DNA from: Pseudomonas urmiensis
GTDB taxonomy: Bacteria > Pseudomonadota > Gammaproteobacteria > Pseudomonadales > Pseudomonadaceae
Direction of reading: 5' to 3'
Length of the DNA stretch: 64,000 nt
Assembly: GCF_014268815.2 (NCBI RefSeq)
Contig: NZ_JABWRE020000001.1
Coordinates: 4,593,001-4,657,000 of the forward strand
In this document: piece after piece, positions 17,074-24,646 of the stretch
Layout: each line of letters opens with the position of its first letter
Position numbering within the stretch: the first letter of the stretch is position 1
Program-made: the position numbers and the translations under genes
The notes under the pieces: generated by a model
What the model was told of the DNA's origin: nothing
Seen by the model: the letters and a program-made list of their open reading frames with translations, nothing else
Database searches by the model: none

Positions 17074-17475
17074 ATGAAATCAATGGCATGGCTGGTTCTG
17101 ACGGCCGTTGCGCTAGGCGCCCACGCCGGCGAGGAAGAAAGCACACCTTGCGATAATGTCGACAGCGACCAGCAAGGTTATGCGTGTGCGGCCTATAACA
17201 AGCAGACCGCCGAGCGTGAACTGAAAGCGGCGTTCGACGATTTGATCCAGCGCATTCGCGACCAGTATCCAGATGAAGGCGAGAAGGTCGAGGCGTTGAC
17301 GGCCCGTTTCCAGGCTGCCGAGACCCTGTGGACGCAAGTGCGTGATGCCGACTGCAAGGTCGAGACCTATGCCGAGAAACAGGGCACCAAGGCGTTCCAG
17401 GCGGCTTGGGATACCTGTGTGGCGCAGCGTAGCGATGATCGCTCGGAGTATCTGCAATCTATTGGTCAGCAGTAG
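17074..17475 (+). CDS. DUF1311 (LprI-type) secreted protein
   Basis: A 133-residue exported protein. GAGGAG precedes the ATG at 17074, and residues 1-18 form a signal peptide ending AHA. The mature part has the DUF1311 pattern: conserved Cys residues (CDNV, YACAAYNKQ, DADCKVE, WDTCVAQR), the NKQTAERELKAA helix and a Trp in LWTQVRDADC. This family includes lysozyme inhibitors such as LprI; the role here is not proven. It converges on cdhR across an inverted REP pair. Confidence 0.82.
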   Translation: MKSMAWLVLTAVALGAHAGEEESTPCDNVDSDQQGYACAAYNKQTAERELKAAFDDLIQRIRDQYPDEGEKVEALTARFQAAETLWTQVRDADCKVETYAEKQGTKAFQAAWDTCVAQRSDDRSEYLQSIGQQ

Positions 17476-17481
17476 GCTGCG

Positions 17482-17561
17482 CTGACGCTATCGCGGGGCA
17501 AGCCCGCTCCTACGTACTACCGACCCTGCGTGGGAGCGGGCTTGCCCCGCGATAGCGTCAG
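17482..17561. repeat. Inverted REP pair between DUF1311 gene and cdhR
   Basis: 29-bp perfectly inverted arms (17482-17510, 17533-17561) lie between two convergent genes, where they can act as a bidirectional terminator. Confidence 0.9.
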
Positions 17562-17578
17562 TGCAGACCACGGGTATC

Positions 17579-18526
17579 TCATGACACCGCACTGACCTGC
17601 CGATCCTCGCGCGGACAGCAGGCAAACCTGGCCCGATAACAGCGGGTGAAATACGACGCCGATTCAAACCCACAGGCAATGCTTACCTCCAGCACGCTCA
17701 TGTCGGTCTGGCGTAACAACTGCCTGGCCTTGTCCAAGCGCAGGCGCAAGTAAAACCCGCTTGGGGTATCTTCCAGGTGCAGCTTGAACAGCCGCTCCAA
17801 CTGGCGCCGGGTAATCTGCACCGCTTCGGCCAGCACCTGGGTATTGAGCGGCTGCTCGGTATTGCGCTCCATCTCGCCAATCACCTTGACCAGCTTCTTG
17901 TTGCTGATCCCATAGCGTGAGGCGATCTGCATGCGCTGGTGATCCTGGCGCGGGCGAATCCGCCCAAGCACGAACTGCTCGGACACCTGCACCGCCAATT
18001 CACTGCCATGGGCCTGGGCGATCAGGTCGAGCATCAGGTCAATCGAGGCGGTGCCGCCGGCACAGGTAATCCGCCGCCTATCTATTTCGAACAGCTCCTG
18101 CGTCGCCTGCAAACGCGGATAGCGTTCCTTGAACGCCTCCAACGCCTCCCAATGCAAGGTGGCTCGGTGGCCATCGAGCAAGCCCGCCTCCGCCAGCAGC
18201 ATGGCCCCGGTATCGATCCCGCCCAGAATCACCCCGTCATGATCGAAGCGGCGCAAGCCTTGTTGCAGCCCAGGCCCAAAATGCGCCAAAGGGTCGAAGC
18301 CCGCCACCACCAGCAGCATCCGCCCCGGCGCCTCTTGCGCCAGCGCCGCATCGGCATTCACCGACATGCCATTGCTGGCCTGCACAGCTCCGCCGTCTAA
18401 GCTGAGCACGCGCCAGTGGTACAGCGGCCCACGAAAGCGATTGGCCACGCGCAGCGGTTCCACGGCGCTGATAAAGCCCATCGCCGAAAAGCCCGGCAGC
18501 AACAAAAAGTGGATGGTGTCCGGCAT
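17579..18526 (-). CDS. cdhR: GlxA-type AraC regulator of carnitine catabolism
   Basis: A 315-residue regulator with an N-terminal DJ-1/PfpI-like (class I amidotransferase-like) sensory domain and a C-terminal AraC helix-turn-helix pair (TRRQLERLFKLHLEDTPSGF, LEVSIACGFESASYFTRCYR). The ATG at 18526 has GGAG 8 bp upstream; a GTG at 18538 is the alternative. It is divergent from caiX-cdhC-cdhA-cdhB, as CdhR is in P. aeruginosa, where it activates these genes in response to carnitine. Confidence 0.92.
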   Translation of the reverse strand: MPDTIHFLLLPGFSAMGFISAVEPLRVANRFRGPLYHWRVLSLDGGAVQASNGMSVNADAALAQEAPGRMLLVVAGFDPLAHFGPGLQQGLRRFDHDGVILGGIDTGAMLLAEAGLLDGHRATLHWEALEAFKERYPRLQATQELFEIDRRRITCAGGTASIDLMLDLIAQAHGSELAVQVSEQFVLGRIRPRQDHQRMQIASRYGISNKKLVKVIGEMERNTEQPLNTQVLAEAVQITRRQLERLFKLHLEDTPSGFYLRLRLDKARQLLRQTDMSVLEVSIACGFESASYFTRCYRARFACCPREDRQVSAVS

Positions 18527-18673
18527 CGAATGCTCCACGACAAAAGGTGGTCGCTTGGGTGCAAGTGTTGGTCGCCAGGGTGCGAATTTCCACCCCGTAC
18601 GCCGCGTAGCTTATTCACACGGCCCGCAGAGGCCGCCCACCATAACAATATGCACTGCCGATGGAGAGCCACC

Positions 18674-19618
18674 ATGCACAGCTTGATCCGCCGCAGCCTG
18701 TTATCCCTCGCCCTCACCAGCACCTTGGCAAGCCCAGTATTCGCCGCGGAACCTGCGGTCTGTCAGAAGGTGCGCCTGGGCGTGGTCAACTGGACCGACG
18801 TCATCGCCACCAGCGCCATGGCCCAGGTGCTGCTCGATGGCCTGGGTTACCAGACCAAGCAGACCAGCGCCTCGCAGCAGATCATCTTTGCCGGTATCCG
18901 CGACAAGCGCCTGGACATGTTCCTCGGCTACTGGAACCCGATCATGAACCAGACCATCACCCCATTCGTCGAGGCCAAGCAGGTCAAGGTGCTGGCGGAG
19001 CCGAGCCTGAGCGATGCGCGGGCGACCCTCGCGGTGCCCAAGTACCTGGCTGACAAAGGCCTGAAGCGCTTTGCCGACATTCACAAGTTCGACAAAGAGC
19101 TGGGCGGCAAGATCTACGGCATCGAGCCAGGCTCGGGGGCCAATACCCAGATCAAGGCGATGATCGCCAAGAACCAGTTCAATCTCGGCAAGTTCCAGCT
19201 GGTCGAGTCCAGCGAAGCCGGCATGCTCGCTGCCGTCGACCGCGCTGTGCGGCGCAAGGAAGCGGTGGTGTTCTTCGGTTGGGCGCCGCACCCGATGAAC
19301 GTCAACATCGACCTGGTCTACCTGGGTGACAGCCAGGATGCCCTGGGCCCGGACGAAGGCCGCGCCACGGTGTGGACGGTCACTGCGCCGGACTACGCCG
19401 AACGCTGCCCGAACGCCAGCCGGCTGCTGGCCAACCTGACCTTCAGCGCCGAGGACGAGAGCCGCATGATGCAGCCGCTGCTCGACCACAAGGACGCCCT
19501 GGAGTCGGCCCGCCAGTGGCTCAAAGACCACCCCGAAGACAAGGCGCGCTGGCTCGAAGGCGTGACCACCTTCGACGGCAAGCCTGCGGCGGACAACCTC
19601 AAGCTCACTGCCAACTGA
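18674..19618 (+). CDS. caiX: Carnitine-binding periplasmic protein
   Basis: A 314-residue OpuAC-type solute-binding protein with a signal peptide (residues 1-24, ending VFA). Trp residues typical of the quaternary amine cage are present (VNWTDV, LGYWNPIMNQ, FFGWAPHPMN). No permease or ATPase gene is adjacent. In P. aeruginosa CaiX works with the choline transporter core CbcWV, so here it probably uses ChoW/ChoV encoded at 36.8-38.8 kb. First gene of the carnitine operon. Confidence 0.92.
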   Translation: MHSLIRRSLLSLALTSTLASPVFAAEPAVCQKVRLGVVNWTDVIATSAMAQVLLDGLGYQTKQTSASQQIIFAGIRDKRLDMFLGYWNPIMNQTITPFVEAKQVKVLAEPSLSDARATLAVPKYLADKGLKRFADIHKFDKELGGKIYGIEPGSGANTQIKAMIAKNQFNLGKFQLVESSEAGMLAAVDRAVRRKEAVVFFGWAPHPMNVNIDLVYLGDSQDALGPDEGRATVWTVTAPDYAERCPNASRLLANLTFSAEDESRMMQPLLDHKDALESARQWLKDHPEDKARWLEGVTTFDGKPAADNLKLTAN

Positions 19619-19626
19619 CCGTTCGC

Positions 19627-19712
19627 CATCGCGGGTCAAGCCCGCTCCCACGAGCGAACCCCAGGGTGACGCTCACACAGCGACCGCGTGGGAGCGGGCT
19701 TGCCCCGCGATG
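19627..19712. repeat. Inverted REP pair between caiX and cdhC
   Basis: Arms 19627-19652 and 19687-19712 are inverted copies of the GCGGGCTTGCCCCGC element, with one mismatch (GGGTCAAG). They lie inside the carnitine operon and may separate expression of the binding protein from the enzymes. Confidence 0.88.
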
Positions 19713-19788
19713 AGGCCACTACTGACACCCCCATTTCATCGTCGCCCTGCAGCCACGAAATGCCTCGACACGCCTGAAGGAAACCAAC

Positions 19789-20673
19789 ATGAACCACGAC
19801 ATCATCATCACCTGTGCCCTCACCGGCGCCGGCGACACCGTAGCCAAAAGCCACCTGGTCCCCGTCACGCCCAAACAGATCGCCGAAGCTGCCGTCGAAG
19901 CCGCCAAGGCTGGCGCCACTGTGGTCCACTGCCACGTCCGCGACCCGCAAACCGGCCGTTTCAGCCGTGACGTCAACTTGTACCGCGAAGTCATGGAGCG
20001 CATCCGCGAAGCCGACATCGACATCATCGTCAACCTCACCGCCGGCATGGGCGGCGACCTGGAAATCGGCCCCGGCGAACGCCCCATGGAATTCGGCCCA
20101 GGCACCGACCTGATCGGCCCACTGGAGCGCCTGGCCCACGTCGAAGCGCTGCTGCCGGAAATCTGCACCCTCGACTGCGGCACGCTCAACTTCGGCGATG
20201 GCAACGCCATCTACGTCTCCACCCCCGCGCAGCTGCGCGCCGGAGCCAAGCGCATCACAGAACTGGGGGTCAAGGCCGAGCTGGAAATCTTCGACACCGG
20301 CCACCTGTGGTTCGCCAAGCAGATGATCAAGGAAGGCCTGCTCGACGATCCGCTGTTCCAGCTGTGCCTGGGCATCCCCTGGGGCGCGCCGGCCGATACC
20401 ACCACCATGAAAGCCATGGTCGACAACTTGCCACAAGGCGCGACCTGGGCCGGTTTCGGCATCGGTCGCATGCAGATGCCGATGGCCGCCCAGGCGGTGC
20501 TGCTCGGCGGTAACGTGCGGGTCGGGCTGGAAGACAACCTGTACTTGGACAAGGGCGTACTGGCCAGCAACGGCCAGCTGGTCGAGCGCGCGGTGGAGAT
20601 CGTCAGCCGACTCGGTGCCCGCGTCCTGACCCCGGCAGAAGGTCGGGAAAAAATGAATCTCAAGCGCCGTTGA
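19789..20673 (+). CDS. cdhC: 3-Dehydrocarnitine cleavage enzyme (BKACE/DUF849 family)
   Basis: A 294-residue beta-keto acid cleavage enzyme. It should condense 3-dehydrocarnitine with acetyl-CoA to give acetoacetate and betainyl-CoA. Family marks include the zinc-binding [31 protein letters not shown] and [26 protein letters not shown] before the ATG is the ribosome site. It lies between caiX and cdhA, exactly as expected for the carnitine pathway. Confidence 0.93.
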   Translation: MNHDIIITCALTGAGDTVAKSHLVPVTPKQIAEAAVEAAKAGATVVHCHVRDPQTGRFSRDVNLYREVMERIREADIDIIVNLTAGMGGDLEIGPGERPMEFGPGTDLIGPLERLAHVEALLPEICTLDCGTLNFGDGNAIYVSTPAQLRAGAKRITELGVKAELEIFDTGHLWFAKQMIKEGLLDDPLFQLCLGIPWGAPADTTTMKAMVDNLPQGATWAGFGIGRMQMPMAAQAVLLGGNVRVGLEDNLYLDKGVLASNGQLVERAVEIVSRLGARVLTPAEGREKMNLKRR

Positions 20674-20737
20674 TGCCATTGGCAGCAGGCCTGCCCTTGA
20701 AACAGACAGCGCGCAGATGGCACCGGCTGCGCCGGTG

Positions 20738-20763
20738 TTCGCGGGCAAGCCCGCTCCCACAGG
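20738..20763. repeat. Single REP element between cdhC and cdhA
   Basis: One copy of TTCGCGGGCAAGCCCGCTCC plus CACAGG, unpaired. Confidence 0.85.
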
Positions 20764-20807
20764 ATTAGCGTCAAGCCAATTTTCTCTGTTTACCCTGAGG
20801 ACTCGAC

Positions 20808-21773
20808 ATGCCTTTCATCACCGAGATCAAAACCTTCGCTGCGCTGGGCAGTGGCGTCATCGGCAGTGGCTGGGTTGCCCGGGCGCTTGCCCACGGCTTG
20901 GACGTGATCGCCTGGGACCCGGCGCCCGGCGCCGAAGCGGCCCTGCGCCAGCGCATCGCCAATGCTTGGCCGGCACTGGAGAAACAAGGCCTGGCCCCCG
21001 GCGCGGCGCAGCAGCGCCTACGCTTTGTGCCCACCATCGAGGAATGCGTGCGCGATGCCGATTTCATCCAGGAAAGCGCCCCAGAGCGGCTGGAGCTGAA
21101 ACTGGAACTGCATGCCAAGATCAGCGCTGCGGCCAAGCCCAATGCGATCATTGCTTCGAGCACTTCGGGACTGCTGCCGAGCGAGTTCTACGAGTCCGCG
21201 ACTCACCCCGAGCGCTGCGTGGTTGGCCATCCGTTCAACCCGGTATACCTGTTGCCGCTGGTCGAAATCGTTGGCGGCCGCAACACCGCACCCCAAGCCA
21301 TCGAGGCGGCGAAAACCATCTACACCGCCCTTGGCATGCGCCCGCTGCATGTGCGCAAGGAAGTCCCAGGTTTTATCGCCGACCGCCTGCTCGAAGCACT
21401 CTGGCGCGAGGCCTTGCACCTGGTTAACGATGGTGTGGCGACCACCGGTGAAATCGACGACGCGATCCGCTTCGGCGCGGGCCTGCGCTGGTCGTTCATG
21501 GGCACCTTCCTGACCTACACCCTGGCAGGCGGCGACGCCGGGATGCGTCATTTCATGGCCCAGTTCGGCCCTGCCCTGCAGCTGCCTTGGACCTACCTCC
21601 CAGCGCCACAGCTGACCGACCAACTGATCGACGATGTGGTCGATGGCACCGCCGAGCAACAAGGCGAACGCAGCATCGCTGCACTTGAGCGCTATCGTGA
21701 TGACTGCCTGCTGGCGGTGCTCGATGCGGTCAAGACCACCAAGGCCAAGCACGGCATGGCTTTCGGCGAGTGA
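20808..21773 (+). CDS. cdhA: L-carnitine dehydrogenase
   Basis: A 321-residue NAD-dependent 3-hydroxyacyl-CoA dehydrogenase-type enzyme that oxidises L-carnitine to 3-dehydrocarnitine. The Rossmann motif [14 protein letters not shown] is at the N-terminus. The catalytic His region [14 protein letters not shown] and a C-terminal helical domain follow. TGAGGACTCGAC precedes the ATG. It is followed 10 bp later by the thioesterase gene, so the two are cotranscribed. Confidence 0.94.
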   Translation: MPFITEIKTFAALGSGVIGSGWVARALAHGLDVIAWDPAPGAEAALRQRIANAWPALEKQGLAPGAAQQRLRFVPTIEECVRDADFIQESAPERLELKLELHAKISAAAKPNAIIASSTSGLLPSEFYESATHPERCVVGHPFNPVYLLPLVEIVGGRNTAPQAIEAAKTIYTALGMRPLHVRKEVPGFIADRLLEALWREALHLVNDGVATTGEIDDAIRFGAGLRWSFMGTFLTYTLAGGDAGMRHFMAQFGPALQLPWTYLPAPQLTDQLIDDVVDGTAEQQGERSIAALERYRDDCLLAVLDAVKTTKAKHGMAFGE

Positions 21774-21783
21774 GGAGACAACC

Positions 21784-22254
21784 ATGCCGGCACTGATCAC
21801 CTATCGCACCCCAGTGTTGCAGGACTGGGTCGACTACAACGGCCACCTGCGCGATGCCTATTACCTGCTGATCTTCAGCTACGCCACCGATGCGCTGATG
21901 GAGCGTATCGGCCTGGACGCCGACAGCCGTGGTCAGAGCGGGCACTCGCTGTTCACCCTGGAGGCGCATATCAACTACCTGCATGAGGTGAAGCTCGCCA
22001 GCGAGGTGTGGGTGCAGACGCAGATTATCGGGTTCGATCGCAAGCGCCTGCACCTGTATCACAGCCTGCACCGGGCCGGCTTCGACGAGGCCCTGGCGGC
22101 CAGCGAGCAGATGCTCCTGCATGTGAATCTGGCAGGGCCGAAGTCGGCGCCGTTCGCTGAGCTCAGCCTGGCACGGTTGCAAACGCTAGTAGACGAACAG
22201 CAGGACCTGCCCGCTGCACAATTCGTCGGCCGGGTGATAAAACTCCCGAGTTAA
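21784..22254 (+). CDS. cdhB: Betainyl-CoA thioesterase
   Basis: A 156-residue hot-dog-fold thioesterase. The conserved DYNGHLRDAYYLLIFS segment matches the 4HBT active-site region, with Asp and His near residues 17-22. In the known carnitine route the thioesterase releases glycine betaine from betainyl-CoA, which then enters GbcAB. GAGGAG lies 7 bp before the ATG. Last enzyme gene of the operon. Confidence 0.9.
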   Translation: MPALITYRTPVLQDWVDYNGHLRDAYYLLIFSYATDALMERIGLDADSRGQSGHSLFTLEAHINYLHEVKLASEVWVQTQIIGFDRKRLHLYHSLHRAGFDEALAASEQMLLHVNLAGPKSAPFAELSLARLQTLVDEQQDLPAAQFVGRVIKLPS

Positions 22255-22532
22255 AACATTCACCTGCCCCAAAAAATAACCCCGCAAAGCCGTGAGCTAG
22301 CGGGGCCAAGAGCGAGCAACATCCACCGTGACGTGCGAGGGTGACCAAACCCTGCGTTGCCGTGAATGACCCCAGTGTGCTGACTTCCCAGGCAATTGAT
22401 TTAGCCGGGAACGACCTGTTCTTAGCCAAAGCAGTCATTGCGACATTCTGTCCTTGCCGGTACGCGGGGTTGGTCACAGAATCGACTGACAATCACAGCA
22501 GCACTCTCTTAGCGATAAAAGGGACAACAGCC

Positions 22533-22790
22533 ATGATGCATGCGGATTTGATTGATCAGGACGACCTGTTGGGCCACCTGCGCGCGCGGGGCTTCGACAT
22601 TCCGGCCGGGGCCAGTGCCGAACAGGCCTGCGAAGCGGTGGTGCGCGGGCTGACCGAGCCTAATGCGCGAGCGCTCAAGGGCATGGTCGAGCAGATGTAT
22701 ACCGGTAGCGCGACGATTCTGCCGGCGGTACGCCAAGCAATCGAGCAGCAGCTGCTGCCAGCATTGGCGCAGTACAGCAAGCGCGCTTGA
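22533..22790 (+). CDS. Uncharacterised 85-residue protein downstream of the carnitine operon
   Basis: Starts at tandem ATG codons (22533, 22536). The protein is acidic and helical, with no Cys, signal peptide or membrane segment: DLIDQDDLLGHLRARGFDI, then ASAEQACEAVVRGL and a long C-terminal helix. I do not recognise the family. The 278 bp between cdhB and this gene hold only a GC-rich hairpin near 22280-22304, so it may have its own promoter. Codon use looks native. Confidence 0.6.
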   Translation: MMHADLIDQDDLLGHLRARGFDIPAGASAEQACEAVVRGLTEPNARALKGMVEQMYTGSATILPAVRQAIEQQLLPALAQYSKRA

Positions 22791-22814
22791 GGATTTGCGA
22801 GGGCTGCGCCCTCG

Positions 22815-22965
22815 TTCGCGGGCAAGCCCGCTCCCACAGTGATCGCACTGATCTTGAGGGCGCTGGGGTAACATTTCTGATCATGCCCTGGCACCAGGCC
22901 TAGCTCACAGGCTCCCCGCCACCCTCAAGATCAACGCCCCCTGTGGGAGCGGGCTTGCCCGCGAA
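22815..22965. repeat. REP pair flanking the end of the ABC transporter gene region
   Basis: Inverted REP units at 22815-22838 and 22942-22965, about 100 bp apart, between the small gene at 22.5 kb and the convergent ABC transporter gene. Confidence 0.85.
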
Positions 22966-22978
22966 GGGGCCGGCACGG

Positions 22979-24646
22979 TTACGCAGGCTGGGGCTGAGTC
23001 TCCAGCTCGAGGGTGCGTTCGAACAACCCCGCCAAGCCTGGCTGGTGCGTCACCGCCAGCACCGTACACGCCGGCAATTCTCGCCTGAGCATCACCAACA
23101 AGCCTCGCGCCGACTCGAAATCCAACTGACTGGTTGCCTCATCCAGATACAGCGTATCGGGCTGGAACAACAACGCTCGGGCTAAACTCAGGCGCTGCTG
23201 TTCACCTCCCGAAAGCACCCGCTCCCACTCGGCGTGATCATCCAGGCGCCCGCGTAATCCGGCCAAGCCCACCTTGTCCAGAGCATCGATCAGCAGCGCA
23301 TCGTCCATCTCCCTCAGCTGTGGATAAGCCAGCAAACTTCCCAAGCTCATGTGCGGCAGATACGGCTTCTGCGGCACCAGCAAACTGCGCCCGGGCGGTA
23401 GCTGCCAGTCGCCCTGGCAATACGGCCACAACCCTTGCAAGGTGCGCATCAAGGTCGATTTACCCAAGCCACTGCGCCCCGCTAGCCGCAGCCACTGGCC
23501 CTGCCCCACTTGCAGGTTCAGACCACTGAGCAAGGCACTGCCATCCGGCCGGCAGACGGTCAGCTCCCGTGCGCACAGGCAGCTACCCTGCGGCGCCTTG
23601 ACCAGCTGCTGACGGCTGGCGCGAATCGCCCGCTCAAACTGGTCAAGGCGCTCCAGCGCCGCACTCCAGCGCACCAGCTTGTGGTACAGCTTGATGAACC
23701 AGCTCAGTGAGTCGTGCACTGCGTTGAAGGCACTGCGGATCTGCATCAACCCGCCGAGGGTGATGGCCTTGGCCATGAACGCAGGCAGGGCAGCGAACAC
23801 CGGCACGATCAGGCTGAAGCGCTGGTAAGCGACGGTGAACAGGCTCAAGTCGCGCTCGCGCCCCATCAATTGCCGCCAGTTCTGGGCAATCGCCGCGAAA
23901 CGCTGGGCCAGTTGCTGGCGCTCCACGGATTCACCGCCATACAGGGCGATCTGCTCGGCGTGGTCGCGTTTGCGCAACAGGCTGGCGCGAAAATCCGCCT
24001 CACGGTGCTCGCGTTGGTAATTGAGTGCGTGCAACGGCTTGCCGATCCAGTGGGTCAGCGCGCTGCCGATCAGGGTATAGGCCAGCACGATCCACACCAG
24101 GTAGCCATGCACGCTGAACGTCTCGCCAAACAGGCTGAAGCTCTGTACGCCCGACAGGTTCCAGAGGATCACCACGAAGGCGCCAACCTGAGCCAGGTTG
24201 ATCACCAGCGAGGCCACCAGTTCGATGCTCAAATCGACCATCAGATCGACGTCCTGGGCGATCCGCTGGTCGGGGTTGTCTGGCTCACCCGTCAGGCCGA
24301 GCCGATAGAACGCTTGCTCGGCCAGCCAGGCGTCGGTGAGGCGCGCTGTCATCGCCTGGCGCCAACGCAGTACCAACGCCTTGCGGATGTAGTCGATGGA
24401 TACGTAGATCAGCACGTAAAGGCCCAGATACAGGGTGTACTCACCCACCAAGCCGTACAGCCCAGTTGTGTCGAACGCCGCCAGGGTATCGTAGAAGGTC
24501 TTGCTCCAGCTATTGATCAGCACGTTGATCTGCACCACCAACAAACCGAGGCCGATCACCGTCGCCAGCATCAACCAGGCCTGCCACTGCTGGCGGTCTT
24601 GCCAGAACGGCCGGCTCAGCCGATAGAACCTTCGCAGGGTGTTCAC
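22979..24646 (-). CDS. SbmA/YddA-type ABC transporter, fused permease and ATPase
   Basis: A 555-residue half-transporter. The N-terminal ABC_membrane_2 domain (about 1-330) carries several transmembrane helices. The C-terminal ATPase has Walker A GRSGLGKST, signature LSGGEQQRLSLARAL and Walker B DTLYLDEATSQLD. Its start overlaps the stop of the M16 protease gene (ATGA), so the two are coupled. Homologues with this neighbour pattern (FusD in Pectobacterium, YddA in E. coli) sit in protease-associated import loci and are thought to move the released peptide or cofactor across the inner membrane. Substrate unknown. Confidence 0.9.
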   Translation of the reverse strand: MNTLRRFYRLSRPFWQDRQQWQAWLMLATVIGLGLLVVQINVLINSWSKTFYDTLAAFDTTGLYGLVGEYTLYLGLYVLIYVSIDYIRKALVLRWRQAMTARLTDAWLAEQAFYRLGLTGEPDNPDQRIAQDVDLMVDLSIELVASLVINLAQVGAFVVILWNLSGVQSFSLFGETFSVHGYLVWIVLAYTLIGSALTHWIGKPLHALNYQREHREADFRASLLRKRDHAEQIALYGGESVERQQLAQRFAAIAQNWRQLMGRERDLSLFTVAYQRFSLIVPVFAALPAFMAKAITLGGLMQIRSAFNAVHDSLSWFIKLYHKLVRWSAALERLDQFERAIRASRQQLVKAPQGSCLCARELTVCRPDGSALLSGLNLQVGQGQWLRLAGRSGLGKSTLMRTLQGLWPYCQGDWQLPPGRSLLVPQKPYLPHMSLGSLLAYPQLREMDDALLIDALDKVGLAGLRGRLDDHAEWERVLSGGEQQRLSLARALLFQPDTLYLDEATSQLDFESARGLLVMLRRELPACTVLAVTHQPGLAGLFERTLELETQPQPA

